Of a DNA stretch of 37,663 bases, positions 17,321-26,438 are shown in pieces. The first letter of the stretch is position 1; every line of letters starts with the position of its first letter. The notes beneath the pieces were generated by a model. That model searched no databases and was not told the DNA's origin. It worked only from the letters and a program-made list of their open reading frames with translations. The DNA is from Desulfonatronovibrio sp. (GTDB lineage: Bacteria > Desulfobacterota > Desulfovibrionia > Desulfovibrionales > Desulfonatronovibrionaceae), in contig PXDF01000093.1 of the NCBI GenBank assembly GCA_003566455.1, positions 1 to 37,663 of the forward strand, written 5' to 3'. The position numbers were made by a program, and so were the translations under genes.

Positions 17321-19027
17321 TTATTTTTTTTCGCTGATAATGGCTAAAATTTCCTCCCGGATAATTCTGGCAGCCGCCTCAGGAACTTTTTTCAGAATAT
17401 ATTCCTCCAGCTCAACCTTAAGCTCTGTGGCCAGATCTGTAAATTCTTCCCTGGTTACGGCCAGCTCATTTATGGACTGAAACTTTTTCATGATCTCCAG
17501 ATCAAGCCCGGCTGTTTTTTCTCTAAGTTGAGCTATATCCTGAGTTAAATCCCCGAGCTTTTGTTCCACTGTTCCCCAGAGCTTGAGAGCATGTTCCAGC
17601 TCCTTAGCTTGTGATTGCTTTTCACTTTTCCAGGATTCAATAAAGCTGTCTATCCGGTCTTCAGCAATATCATTCATATCCTCTTTGAATTCTTCAGGAT
17701 CAGGAGTCTGGGACAAGCTGTACATTCTGTCATCAATAAGTTTTTCCAGCTCAGCCATCATATCCTCTTTGAGCTGCTCAGGGTCAGGCACAGAAATTTC
17801 AGCAATTCTGCTTTCCAGTTCCTGGATCTTCTGTCCCGACTGCGATCCGTCCACTGGCTCAATAGTTTGAATTATTTCTGAAAATTTTTCATAAATCAAT
17901 TCTTCGTTTTCTTTGATAATATTTTCCTTGAGATCCTGGATAAGTCTCAGCTCCAGGCCCTTTTCCTCAACAGCCTCCAGGGCCTTGCCCTTGATGTCCT
18001 CAGATGTCAGCTGCTCAGGCTGATCAATGGACCCAAGCCTTTCATCAATCTCAACCAGAATGCTGGATTTGACCTCATCCGCCACCTTGTCAGCAAATTC
18101 CTTGAGAAAGCCCAGCTCCAGGCCCTTTTCCTCAACAGCCTCCAGGGCCTTGCCCTTGATGTCCTCAGGTGTCAGCTGCTCAGGCTGATCAATGGCCCCA
18201 AGCCTTTCATCAATCTCAACCAGAATGCTGGATTTGACCTCATCCGCCACCTTGTCAGCAAATTCCTTGAGAAAGCCCAGCTCCAGGCCCTTTTCCTCTA
18301 TGACCTGAAGCACGCTGAACCTGAAGTCTTCCTCAGATGGTTCTCGCCTTCCCGTATCCAAGGAGTCCAATCTGTTCTCAATGGTTGAGCTTATATCCTC
18401 TTTAAATTCCCAAAGCATCTTATTCAGAAAAGCAAGTTCAGGCCCTTTTTCCTCGATGGTCTCAATGGTCTTCTCAAAAAAACTGTTTTCCATGTTGAAA
18501 ATTCTTTCCTCAAAAGAATCAAGCCTGTCAGACAAAGCTTCGAGCCGTTCTGCCAGAATGGCTGTGGCAGCATCCGGCTCAGCCTTTTCAGACGCAAAAG
18601 CTTCCACCTGGATTGAATCCTCAGGATGAGTTTCAACTTCTTCCACTCCTTCAGATTTTACTGAGGGTTCCAGCTTCTCAGGCTGGTCCTGCTCTTCAAA
18701 CATTTCATCCTGCTGATCATCCTTCAGGAAATCCTTAAGGAAATCATCCTGCTGATCATCAGGTTCTGCCGGCTTATCTCCGGGATGTATCTTATCCCTT
18801 AAAAGATCCTCAATCTCGTCACTTTCTGAAGCCCTGGAATCCTTTTCTGAATCAAGATTATCAAACAATCCGTTCAGGTCTTCTTCCAGCTCCTTGTCCT
18901 GGGTTGATTCTCTTGAATCTTGATCCCATTCTTCTTTTGAATCGACTTCCAGCCCCTCTTCAAAAACATCGGTCAGATCGATGATTTCTTCATCTTCCAA
19001 CATGTCTTTTTCTTTATCTGAAGCCAT
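17321..19027 (-). CDS. Acidic coiled-coil protein with tandem repeats
   Basis: A 568-residue, highly acidic cytoplasmic protein of unknown function. I use the ATG at 19027 (GAGG 8 bases upstream), since the longer frame adds a Phe-rich stretch read from the leader. Residues 1-160 are a low-complexity Asp/Glu segment; the rest is almost continuous coiled coil. The middle holds repeats of about 52-55 residues beginning EEKGLELGFLKEF; two are nearly identical and flanking ones are diverged. No membrane segment or known catalytic motif is seen. Such architecture suggests a scaffold, a polar organiser or a chemotaxis/cell-division adaptor, but this is only a guess. It follows the cytochrome gene and has its own terminator. 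Confidence 0.75.
   Translation of the reverse strand: MASDKEKDMLEDEEIIDLTDVFEEGLEVDSKEEWDQDSRESTQDKELEEDLNGLFDNLDSEKDSRASESDEIEDLLRDKIHPGDKPAEPDDQQDDFLKDFLKDDQQDEMFEEQDQPEKLEPSVKSEGVEEVETHPEDSIQVEAFASEKAEPDAATAILAERLEALSDRLDSFEERIFNMENSFFEKTIETIEEKGPELAFLNKMLWEFKEDISSTIENRLDSLDTGRREPSEEDFRFSVLQVIEEKGLELGFLKEFADKVADEVKSSILVEIDERLGAIDQPEQLTPEDIKGKALEAVEEKGLELGFLKEFADKVADEVKSSILVEIDERLGSIDQPEQLTSEDIKGKALEAVEEKGLELRLIQDLKENIIKENEELIYEKFSEIIQTIEPVDGSQSGQKIQELESRIAEISVPDPEQLKEDMMAELEKLIDDRMYSLSQTPDPEEFKEDMNDIAEDRIDSFIESWKSEKQSQAKELEHALKLWGTVEQKLGDLTQDIAQLREKTAGLDLEIMKKFQSINELAVTREEFTDLATELKVELEEYILKKVPEAAARIIREEILAIISEKK
17951..18303 (-). repeat. Two 165-bp tandem repeats plus partial third copy inside the coiled-coil gene
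   Basis: CTCCAGGCCC recurs at 17951, 18116 and 18281, exactly 165 bases apart, and the two full units (17951-18115 and 18116-18280) differ at only a few positions. Each encodes 55 residues in frame, so copy number can change without a frameshift. Confidence 0.9.
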
Positions 19028-19146
19028 AGCTACCACCTCGGTTAATGGATAATCAAAAAACTGATAACCATTTACTACAAAAAAAACATTATGATTGTAA
19101 AGTAAAGGCAGGGGAAAAAAGGGACGGGTATAAAAGAATATTTGGG

Positions 19147-19171
19147 AAAAAGGGGAAGTCGAAACTTCCCC
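19147..19171 (-). terminator. Terminator after the cytochrome gene
   Basis: GGGGAAGT (19152-19159) pairs with ACTTCCCC (19164-19171) around CGAA. On the minus strand TTTTT follows. It lies 13 bases past the cytochrome stop and insulates the coiled-coil gene. Confidence 0.8.
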
Positions 19172-19184
19172 CAATTCATTCTGG

Positions 19185-19652
19185 TTATTTGGGATGACAA
19201 TCCGGACAAGCTGTAGGGCCGGTTGGCTCTCCGGCCTGTGCCAGGGTGCGGTGACATCCGGTCATGCACTGATCATGATAAGCTTTGTAAAAATACCTGA
19301 TATCCCGTCTGTCCTGGGGTGTCTCGGCAACCGCCATATCGTGACAACCATCGGACATACAGCCCAGCATCTTCTGAGTTTCGTCTTTTGGTTTTCCTTC
19401 AGCGTCATGGTGACAGTCTCCGCACGCAAAAGCGCTGTGAGAACTGTGAGAGAACAGCACAGGAGCTTCCCTCATCTCACCATACTCAACCGGTGCGTAA
19501 AGAAGAATCTCGTCTGCGTATTCACCATGAGCGTAGGACTTATTTTTGTCCTTGAACTCATGCTGATAAGTCAGACCTGCATAAAGGCTGGGCAGAACCA
19601 TGAAGCCCAGGAAAAAGGCGCAAATCACCCCAATAACTACTGACTTCTTCAT
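19185..19652 (-). CDS. Class III (c3-type) tetrahaem cytochrome c, periplasmic
   Basis: A 155-residue exported cytochrome. The signal peptide covers about residues 1-25 (MKKSVVIGVICAFFLG...SLYA). Four haem-attachment motifs are visible: C77-x2-C80-H, C98-x4-C103-H, C129-x3-C133-H and C149-x2-C152-H. The block FSHSSHSAFACGDCHH is characteristic of cytochrome c3, supplying distal His ligands (H69, H72, H82; H126 is another candidate). The third motif, CMTGCH, has three residues between the cysteines, which is unusual. Function is probably periplasmic electron transfer linked to hydrogenase or formate dehydrogenase, by family. AGGAGGTG precedes the ATG. Confidence 0.9.
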   Translation of the reverse strand: MKKSVVIGVICAFFLGFMVLPSLYAGLTYQHEFKDKNKSYAHGEYADEILLYAPVEYGEMREAPVLFSHSSHSAFACGDCHHDAEGKPKDETQKMLGCMSDGCHDMAVAETPQDRRDIRYFYKAYHDQCMTGCHRTLAQAGEPTGPTACPDCHPK

Positions 19653-19705
19653 CTTTTTTCACCTCCTTAAAAAGCTTGTTAAAAAATGAACAATATGTTT
19701 CTGTA

Positions 19706-19735
19706 TATCTATGGCAGAACAATCGGCTCTGTCAA
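19706..19735 (-). promoter_or_regulatory. Likely sigma-70 promoter of the cytochrome gene
   Basis: On the minus strand TTGACA (19735-19730) is followed after 18 bases by TAGATA (19711-19706), about 55 bases upstream of the start codon. Confidence 0.5.
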
Positions 19736-19830
19736 GTAGCTAACACTTTTAAATTAACTACTTAATATTTTATACTAAAAATCTTAATTTTTTACATCAT
19801 TAACTCAAGACCTGCCCATGAGAAATAAAG

Positions 19831-21099
19831 CTAAAATCTGACTTTTCGGGCTGCGTCCAGGGTCTTTTCCCACTCTTGAGGACCGTGGGCAAAAGAATTA
19901 AAAGCGCATTCAAATCCTGAAGGAGCAAGGTAAATCCCCTGGTCCCGCATCTGGTTGTAAAAAGCTTTAAACATGCCCTGATTGGATTTTTTGGCTGAAG
20001 CAAAGTCAGTAACCGGATCAGCTGTAAAAAAAAGAGTGAAGATTGACGAAATGGTGTTCAACCTGACAGGGACTCCCTTATCCGCTAAAATTTCCTTGAG
20101 ATTGTCTGCCATTTCCAGGGTTTTGTCTGTCAACACCTGATAATCCATTTCTTTCAGAGTTTTCAGAGTATGATAGCCTGCTGTCATGGCCAGTGGATTT
20201 CCCGAAAGGGTCCCGGCCTGATATACATCTCCGCAGGGAGCAATTTTTTCCATAATTTCTTTTTTGCCGCCGTAAGCTCCCACGGGCAGGCCGCCTCCAA
20301 TAATTTTTCCAAGACAGGTTATGTCCGGGATAACTCCATAATACCCCTGCGCTCCTGAATAGGAAATTCGAAACCCTGTGATCACCTCGTCAAAGACCAG
20401 AAGAGCGCCGTATTCATCAGCCAGCTTCCTCAGACCCTGCAAAAACCCCTTTTCCGGAAGCACAAGGCCCATGTTGCCCGCCACCGGCTCAACAAAAATG
20501 GCTGCGACCTCCTGGCCATGCTGTTCAAAAAGATGTTTGACCTGCTCGAGATTATTGTAATCAGCCAGAAGGGTGTTGGCCACAACTTGCCCGGGCACCC
20601 CTGGGGTGCCTGGAATGCATAGTGTCGCGGCACCTGAACCGGCGCTGGCCAGAAAAGCGTCAACATGACCATGATAACAGCCTGTAAATTTGATGGCCAG
20701 GGAACGCCCGGTATAGCCCCTGGCCAGCCTGAGAGCGCTCATGGTGGCCTCGGTCCCGGAGTTGACCATGCGAACCATGTCTATTCCGGGCAGGGCTTCA
20801 ACTATCAGGCCGGCCAGGTCGATTTCAGGCTTGCAGGGGGCGCCGTAGCTAGTTCCCTTGTCCACTGCCTCATGCAGGGCGCTGTTCACAGCTGGATGGT
20901 TGTGTCCCAGAATCATCGGCCCCCAGGACATTACATAGTCAACCATCTTGTGACCATCCTCCGAATAAATATACGGCCCCTGCGCCCTTGAGATAAAAAG
21001 GGGATCAGCCCCTACTCCGGAACATGTCCGAACTGGACTGTTCACCCCGCCAGGCATTATTTTTTTTGCCTGATCAAAAAATTCTCTGGAAATACTCAT
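19831..21099 (-). CDS. hemL: Glutamate-1-semialdehyde 2,1-aminomutase
   Basis: A 422-residue PLP enzyme making 5-aminolevulinate from glutamate-1-semialdehyde in the C5 tetrapyrrole pathway. The start [12 protein letters not shown] region, the DEVITGFR block and the PLP Lys in [18 protein letters not shown] are all present; length is normal. GGAG lies 5 bases before the ATG. It follows ahbB by 38 bases, so first and late steps of siroheme-based haem synthesis appear to be co-expressed; the neighbouring cytochrome is a major haem consumer. Confidence 0.95.
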   Translation of the reverse strand: MSISREFFDQAKKIMPGGVNSPVRTCSGVGADPLFISRAQGPYIYSEDGHKMVDYVMSWGPMILGHNHPAVNSALHEAVDKGTSYGAPCKPEIDLAGLIVEALPGIDMVRMVNSGTEATMSALRLARGYTGRSLAIKFTGCYHGHVDAFLASAGSGAATLCIPGTPGVPGQVVANTLLADYNNLEQVKHLFEQHGQEVAAIFVEPVAGNMGLVLPEKGFLQGLRKLADEYGALLVFDEVITGFRISYSGAQGYYGVIPDITCLGKIIGGGLPVGAYGGKKEIMEKIAPCGDVYQAGTLSGNPLAMTAGYHTLKTLKEMDYQVLTDKTLEMADNLKEILADKGVPVRLNTISSIFTLFFTADPVTDFASAKKSNQGMFKAFYNQMRDQGIYLAPSGFECAFNSFAHGPQEWEKTLDAARKVRF

Positions 21100-21137
21100 A
21101 CCTTCTCCACTGATAATTTACAAAAATATATATCCAA

Positions 21138-21608
21138 TTAAAAGTACTTCATGGAAGTTTTCTTGAGCTCCTCATTGCTGAAGAGCATTTCATACTGCAC
21201 AACGCCTGTTTCAGCCATGAGCTCTTGAACCACCCTCTGACAGTCATCCCTGGATCGTCCGTGTATCATTGTGTACAGATTATAGGGCCAGTCAAGACAG
21301 TTTTCTCTCTCATAGCAATGAGTTATCTCAGGTCGTCTGGCCATTTTATTGCCAATGGCCATAATATCCTTATCCCCATCCACATACCAGGCCACCATGG
21401 CATTAAAACCGAATCCTGCCTGCTGATGACGCAGAGTAGCCCCGAACCTCCTGACATAACCACCCGCCTTGAGGCTGGACAGCAGGGACAATACTTCATC
21501 CTCACTTACTCCTGCTTTTTCAGCAATATCGGCAAAAGGAGTGTCAGAATCAGGCAGATCAGCCTGGACAATCTGGAGTATTTTTTTCTCTTTCTCTGTA
21601 AAGTTCAT
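21138..21608 (-). CDS. ahbB: Siroheme decarboxylase subunit (AhbB-like, Lrp/AsnC fold)
   Basis: A 156-residue protein with an N-terminal winged helix (EKKILQIVQADLPDSDTPF) and a C-terminal RAM-like domain. The blocks RRFGATLRHQQAGFGFNAM and ENCLDWPYNLYTMIHGRS are typical of AhbA/AhbB, which decarboxylate siroheme to didecarboxysiroheme in sulfate reducers and methanogens. Distinguishing AhbB from AhbA is tentative; the partner subunit is not in the window. A TTG at 21621-21623 would add five residues; I prefer the ATG at 21608. The location before hemL supports the haem role over a transcription-regulator role. Confidence 0.85.
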   Translation of the reverse strand: MNFTEKEKKILQIVQADLPDSDTPFADIAEKAGVSEDEVLSLLSSLKAGGYVRRFGATLRHQQAGFGFNAMVAWYVDGDKDIMAIGNKMARRPEITHCYERENCLDWPYNLYTMIHGRSRDDCQRVVQELMAETGVVQYEMLFSNEELKKTSMKYF

Positions 21609-21749
21609 TGCTTTAATTATCAATCCTTGTTCATAAACACAGCATACCGTCGGCTGTGTTTCTTACCCACTGATCCAATGTTCCCGGATATTAGAAATTA
21701 ATCATTTTTAATATGTTATGCAAGCAAGGATTTATTCAGTCCCTGGGAT

Positions 21750-22673
21750 CTATTTCTCATCCCTGGCCCTGGGATGGGCTTTGTCATAAATCCTGGTCAC
21801 TTCATCCAGGTTGAGATGCGTGTATTTCTGGGTGGTTGAAATGCGGCTGTGTCCAAGGAGTTCCTGAACACTCCTCAGATCAGCTCCAGCCTGAAGCAGA
21901 TGTGTGGCAAAGCTGTGCCTCAAGCCATGCGGGCTGATGTTTTGAGGCAGGGAGACAATTTTGCTCAGCCTTGCAATAATTCTGGCTGCCTCGCGTCTAT
22001 TCAGCCTTTTGCCCCGTATGCCCAGGAAAAGGGCTTTCTCTCTGGGGTCAGGATCAAAAGCCTGGCGCTGGGAAACATACTTTTTTATCCGCTCACAACC
22101 AGGTCTGGTCAGGGGGGCCATGCGTTCTTTCTGTCCCTTGCCCATCACCCTGACCATCATCTGGCCCTGATCCACATCATCCAGGTCAAGGCTTACGGCC
22201 TCGCTGACCCTGAGGCCGGAGCCATAGAGAAGCTCGGCCAGTGCCATATCGCGCAGGGCTTTTGGCGAAGGTTCCAGTGATGCCTCCATGAGATTTATCG
22301 CCTGGTCAATGTTTAGAAAAATCGGCTGAGGCTTGTCCTGCTTCGGATTTCGGACACCCTGGCATGGATTTTGGCTTATAGTCTTGTTTTTGAGGAGAAA
22401 ATGAAAAAAAGAACGGAGGGAAGAGAGCTTCCTGGACATGGATGACTTGGACTGACCAAGCTTATGCAAGTTTACCAGGAATGAATGGATATCAACCCTG
22501 GCAATATTACCGGGCTGGTCACAGGATTTTGTCCTTGTGTTCAGAAAAGTTTCAAACTGAAGAAGATCCCCCCCATAAGCAGCGATAGTTGCCTGTGAGT
22601 AACCCTTTTCAATATCCAGGTAGGCCAGAAAAACCTGTATAAGTTCCGAAGTGTTTTCCAAAGTCCAGGACAT
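21750..22673 (-). CDS. xerC: Tyrosine recombinase, XerC/XerD family
   Basis: A 307-residue site-specific recombinase. All catalytic residues are visible: Arg in GSGLRVSEA, Lys in GKGQKERM, His/Arg in HGLRHSFATHLL, His in LLGHSRISTTQ and the nucleophile Tyr in KYTH. The N-terminal core-binding domain starts FLAYLDIEKGYSQATIAAY. I use the ATG at 22673; an in-frame ATG at 22727 would overlap dprA by 17 bases and add 18 basic residues. Placement after dprA and absence of phage or integron features favour a chromosome-dimer-resolution Xer protein, not a mobile integrase. XerC versus XerD is not decided. Confidence 0.88.
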   Translation of the reverse strand: MSWTLENTSELIQVFLAYLDIEKGYSQATIAAYGGDLLQFETFLNTRTKSCDQPGNIARVDIHSFLVNLHKLGQSKSSMSRKLSSLRSFFHFLLKNKTISQNPCQGVRNPKQDKPQPIFLNIDQAINLMEASLEPSPKALRDMALAELLYGSGLRVSEAVSLDLDDVDQGQMMVRVMGKGQKERMAPLTRPGCERIKKYVSQRQAFDPDPREKALFLGIRGKRLNRREAARIIARLSKIVSLPQNISPHGLRHSFATHLLQAGADLRSVQELLGHSRISTTQKYTHLNLDEVTRIYDKAHPRARDEK

Positions 22674-22710
22674 AATTTCTTTAAGCCTTGATCTTTTGAT
22701 TTTTAATGAG

Positions 22711-23871
22711 TTACGGCAGGCCTCCATGCCTGGTTTTCATAGAATAATACATTCCAGGAAACCTTCTGACCAAACCCTTTATTTCCAGCAATACCAATAC
22801 CTGACTTGCTTTCTGGCTGGACCAGTCCAGCTTTTTCGTCAAGTCATCTATATGGACCTGATCATTACAAGCCAGTTGATCTGCCATTGCCTTCTCATCC
22901 TGATCAAGGTCCGGGGGAAGAATGGGATCAAAAACTTCTTTTTGTCTTTGTCTGCCTTCATGTTCAACCAAAACAGGCCCTTTAAGCATTGGGGCCAGGA
23001 CTTCAAGGATATCATCGGCTCGCTGAACCAGATGCGCGCCCTGTCTTATCAGCTGGTTGCATCCGTCATAATTATCCATATTTACGGCACCAGGAACGGC
23101 AAATACTTCCTTATTCTGGTCCAGAGCCAGTTCAGCAGTGATCATGCTCCCGCTTTTAATGGCTGACTGAACCACCAGAACTCCCAGGGAGAGGCCGCTG
23201 ATTATCCGGTTGCGGAATGGAAAATTTCCGGAATCAGGCTTGGTTCCAGGACAAAACTCTGTCAGGACGATTCCCTTCTCAACTATTTTGACCCATAAAT
23301 CCTTATTCATGGCCGGATAGATAAGATCAATCCCGGTGCCCAGCACAGCGATGGTCCTTCCAGGATTATCCACCGCGGCCAGATGGGCCTGCCTGTCTAT
23401 GCCATAGGCAAAACCAGAAACTATGGTCATCCCGGCTGCTGAAATGTCCCGGCAGATTGTCATGGCCATTTCCTGCCCATACCTGGAGCTTTGCCTGGAT
23501 CCAACCACAGCCAGACTGTAATTTTTCAAAAGGGAAGTATCCCCTTTGTAGTACAAAATTGCTGGCGGGCTGTTTATCTGCCTGAGCCTTTCAGGATATT
23601 CAGGATCTGACCATATTATCACCCTTAAATTCTTCCTGGCAATGATCTCAAGCTCCTGATCGGTCTCCAGTTCCCATGATCTAGAGGCAAATATCTTTAA
23701 CTGGTCTTTTCTGACCAGACCCTCTTCTTTCCAGTACATGAAGTTCTCAAGGGCCTGGGCCGGTGAATCGTATTTTTCAAAAATCTTTTGCCTGGTCCTT
23801 GGCCCGATCCCTCTGGCCTTGACAAGAGCCATGCAGGCATAAAGATCTTTATCTCTTGAATAACCGGACAT
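22711..23871 (-). CDS. dprA: DNA-processing protein DprA
   Basis: A 386-residue protein that loads RecA on incoming single-stranded DNA during transformation. It has an N-terminal helix-hairpin-helix (VKARGIGPRTRQKIF), the Rossmann-like core (GSRQSSRYGQEMA, SGFAYGIDRQAHLAAV, AVLGTGIDLIYP) and a C-terminal winged helix (LDWSSQKASQVLVLLEIKGL). The start is 9 bases after the stop of the TPR protein gene. Many non-competent bacteria keep dprA, so its presence alone does not show competence. Confidence 0.93.
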   Translation of the reverse strand: MSGYSRDKDLYACMALVKARGIGPRTRQKIFEKYDSPAQALENFMYWKEEGLVRKDQLKIFASRSWELETDQELEIIARKNLRVIIWSDPEYPERLRQINSPPAILYYKGDTSLLKNYSLAVVGSRQSSRYGQEMAMTICRDISAAGMTIVSGFAYGIDRQAHLAAVDNPGRTIAVLGTGIDLIYPAMNKDLWVKIVEKGIVLTEFCPGTKPDSGNFPFRNRIISGLSLGVLVVQSAIKSGSMITAELALDQNKEVFAVPGAVNMDNYDGCNQLIRQGAHLVQRADDILEVLAPMLKGPVLVEHEGRQRQKEVFDPILPPDLDQDEKAMADQLACNDQVHIDDLTKKLDWSSQKASQVLVLLEIKGLVRRFPGMYYSMKTRHGGLP

Positions 23872-23880
23872 GGACTGCTC

Positions 23881-24444
23881 TTATCCTTTGCTTTCGAGTT
23901 CCATGACTTTGACCAATGCTTTATCTGCCGCCGATGAACCTGGGTAATCTTCTAGCAGAATTCCAAGATAGAACAGAGAGTTTGGCATATCATTCAGGCG
24001 CGCGTAAGAATAGCCGATTTTGAGAAGAGAGTCAGGGGCTTTGGGATGATCAGGAAACTTTTCCAGAACCCGCCTGAAAATTAATATGGCCTGGGGAAAC
24101 TCATCCACCATGTAGTAAGTTTCCGCCAGCCAGTAACATGCGTTGGGGATAAGGCGGCTGTGGGGATAATTATCAATAAATTTTTTAAACTCATTTCTGG
24201 CTTTTTCAGGGTGTTCGGCAAAATAATAGCCAAGGGCTCTGTCATAATGCCCTCTCTCATGGTCATCATCAGTCCGGGCCAAGGTCCCTTCTGCTGGTTC
24301 ACTTTCTTCTGATTCATCCTGAAAAACCATCCATTGAAGCTTCTCAATTGTATTATCACTGCCCCTCAGTTCATCTTGAGAATAAGCAGCACCAGCAGTC
24401 AACAAAACAATAAAAATCATTGATAGCAGCATCCTGGAATTCAT
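23881..24444 (-). CDS. Periplasmic TPR protein, CpoB/YbgF-like
   Basis: A 187-residue exported protein. The ATG at 24444 has GGAG 6 bases upstream and yields a clear signal peptide (MNSRMLLSMIFIVLLTAGAA), whereas longer starts read through non-coding sequence. Three tetratricopeptide repeats fill residues ~75-185 (EKARNEFKKFIDNYPHS, PQAILIFRRVLEKFPDHP, NSLFYLGILLEDYPGS). This is the C-terminal domain of CpoB/YbgF; the trimerising coiled coil usual at its N-terminus is replaced by an acidic linker. A role in envelope organisation is inferred. No Tol/Pal genes are adjacent. Confidence 0.82.
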   Translation of the reverse strand: MNSRMLLSMIFIVLLTAGAAYSQDELRGSDNTIEKLQWMVFQDESEESEPAEGTLARTDDDHERGHYDRALGYYFAEHPEKARNEFKKFIDNYPHSRLIPNACYWLAETYYMVDEFPQAILIFRRVLEKFPDHPKAPDSLLKIGYSYARLNDMPNSLFYLGILLEDYPGSSAADKALVKVMELESKG

Positions 24445-24666
24445 ATAAAGCTCCGTCATTTGAAAACACCCAAAAAACATCTGCTGTAAACAGTCCTTAA
24501 AGGACAATCGCTCTGTAGTCCATGAATACGTTATCACCTGATAATTTTCAAGAAACTTGCTCCGACAAGACCAACAGACTTGCCTGGCAATAGTTTTTGA
24601 GGCAAGATGGATATTAAAGGCAAACAAGGGGGCCAAGCCTTATCAAATAATAATTCGGAGGACTAA

Positions 24667-25608
24667 ATGGCTTTGGAATATTCAATATACAACGGCCTTG
24701 TCACAGCCCTTGGGGTTATGATTCTGGGAACTTCATTCGGCATCCCTGCCCTGGCTTTTTTGAGTGAGATATCCGGCATTTTAAGGCAGAGGGTATTCAT
24801 GGACAAATTTGCCAGACAGACAGCCAGACTTGGTCTTTTGTTTATTTATTCAATACTGCTTGCCGTGGCTGGGGCCTGGGCAATAATTATCCTTTACCTG
24901 AAAAATCCAGGGAGTTGGATAGAATATGACATTTTCTGGGATTTTAGTCTCTACCTTTGTCTTCTGTCCGCGGGATTATTCAGCCTGTATTATTTTTTGT
25001 GGGACAGGTTGAAAAAAATAAAATCTTTTCACCTTGCTCTGGGCGCCCTGGCTGTTCTGTCCATGAAAACATTCCTGGCTCTTCTGTTCTGGGCTGTTTA
25101 CAGGGAACTGATGGTCATCCCTGAGGTAATTCCTGAGCTGGACTCCATTTTTCTGCCCATCCTGGCCCAGATATTTATTATATCCTTATCCGGAGCTGCA
25201 GCCCTGACCCTGGCCTATCTTCTTTTAAGGCGAAACAGGGATGATTTTGGAAGGGATTACTACAGGTTTGCTTTGGGCTTTGGAGCAAAATGGGCCATTT
25301 TTTTTATATTGGCGTCGCCTGTAACCTGCATCTGGTTGTTTATGGTTGCGGGCAATGGATTTGATCTCACTTACACCGCTTTTCCCGGAGCAGTTTACGC
25401 GCTTGCTCTGATCCTCATGGTCATTGTCCTGTCTAGAATAATCAGAAGCGATCAGCCCATGAGAAACAAGGCCGCCATTGGACTTTGCCCAGTTCTGGTC
25501 TGGGTGATTATAGTTTTCAGGCTTGTTTCCTATCTGGAGTTAACCAATATGATTTCGCAAGAGCCTGTTGCGCACACTTTCATCAGAGAATGGGTTGAGC
25601 TCTTCTAA
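24667..25608 (+). CDS. Eight-helix membrane protein of unknown function
   Basis: A 313-residue inner-membrane protein with about eight hydrophobic segments (near residues 5-30, 52-76, 88-110, 118-143, 153-187, 200-222, 230-256, 265-290). The first block, GTSFGIPALAFLSE, faintly recalls the start of cytochrome bd subunit I, but the haem-ligand His residues and Q-loop are absent. I cannot assign a family. GGAGG stands 5 bases before the ATG. It is transcribed divergently from the TPR protein and stands alone. Confidence 0.75.
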   Translation: MALEYSIYNGLVTALGVMILGTSFGIPALAFLSEISGILRQRVFMDKFARQTARLGLLFIYSILLAVAGAWAIIILYLKNPGSWIEYDIFWDFSLYLCLLSAGLFSLYYFLWDRLKKIKSFHLALGALAVLSMKTFLALLFWAVYRELMVIPEVIPELDSIFLPILAQIFIISLSGAAALTLAYLLLRRNRDDFGRDYYRFALGFGAKWAIFFILASPVTCIWLFMVAGNGFDLTYTAFPGAVYALALILMVIVLSRIIRSDQPMRNKAAIGLCPVLVWVIIVFRLVSYLELTNMISQEPVAHTFIREWVELF

Positions 25609-25644
25609 CAGCAGAGCGGAAACTGGAATTATTTCAATGCCCTG

Positions 25645-26370
25645 CTAAGGCTTGAGGGGTTTCTTCCCGCAGGTGAACTTTTCCCCCTCAGGACAGTACC
25701 CAAGGCGTTCACACCTTGGTCCGGCCGTTTGAAATATTACTGGCAATTCAGTCCTGAGAATCTTCAGCATCTTCCAGGCTAATTTTCTGATTTCCCATTG
25801 GGCCCGCTCACAGCAGCGAAGTTCAAAAAAATGGATCAAAGCCCGGCAATTCATGGTCACCACGATCTTGGATTCTGAGGCCTGAGGCAAGACAAACCTG
25901 GCGTCTTCAATGGCTTTTTTACCCCGGCCGTGCTCCAGCAGGATGGCTTTTAACTCCCTGTAGTTACTGCCTGCCTGGGACATGAACTCCTCATATTTTT
26001 CCCTGGCCTCTGGTACTTTGGCAATGGACGGGGGCAGAACATATTCAAAATCGCTCTCATCCACATATCTCTGGCTTTGCTGGGAATAAGAAGCGATCCT
26101 GTGCCTGACCAGCTGATGTGTCAAGGCTCTGGAAACTCCCTGGATCGCGAAGCTGTAGCAGACGTGTTCCACAGGACTGTCGTGGCCTGATTCCAGAACT
26201 TTGGCAATAAAATCTGCCTGTTTTCCAGGTTCAATTTCACCCTGGATAAGACCTGGCCAGAGATCTCCCGCGAATCCGGGACTGTAGCACTGCCTGAACG
26301 CCGCATAAATGAGAGACATGGCGTTGGGGGTTCCAGTGAGCAGCTTAACTTCAAGCTTTGTTTCAGGCAT
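25645..26370 (-). CDS. thyX: Flavin-dependent thymidylate synthase
   Basis: A 241-residue enzyme that methylates dUMP to dTMP using methylenetetrahydrofolate and FAD. The defining RHRx7S motif is visible as RHRIASYSQQS near residue 80, and MNCRALIHFFELRCCERAQWE near residues 170-190 is the conserved C-terminal core. It lies 68 bases downstream of ruvB on the same strand. No thyA is in the window. Confidence 0.95.
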   Translation of the reverse strand: MPETKLEVKLLTGTPNAMSLIYAAFRQCYSPGFAGDLWPGLIQGEIEPGKQADFIAKVLESGHDSPVEHVCYSFAIQGVSRALTHQLVRHRIASYSQQSQRYVDESDFEYVLPPSIAKVPEAREKYEEFMSQAGSNYRELKAILLEHGRGKKAIEDARFVLPQASESKIVVTMNCRALIHFFELRCCERAQWEIRKLAWKMLKILRTELPVIFQTAGPRCERLGYCPEGEKFTCGKKPLKP

Positions 26371-26438
26371 AAGGCATTAAGTCCTTTTCATTTTTCAAGA
26401 CAGTATTTTTTATGTTTTATATTTTGATTATCAGCCTG

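Noticed and set aside
21750-22673. Xer-type recombinase considered as a phage or island integrase
   Set aside because: No flanking att repeats, phage genes or tRNA junction; the neighbours are dprA and haem genes, as for housekeeping xer genes.
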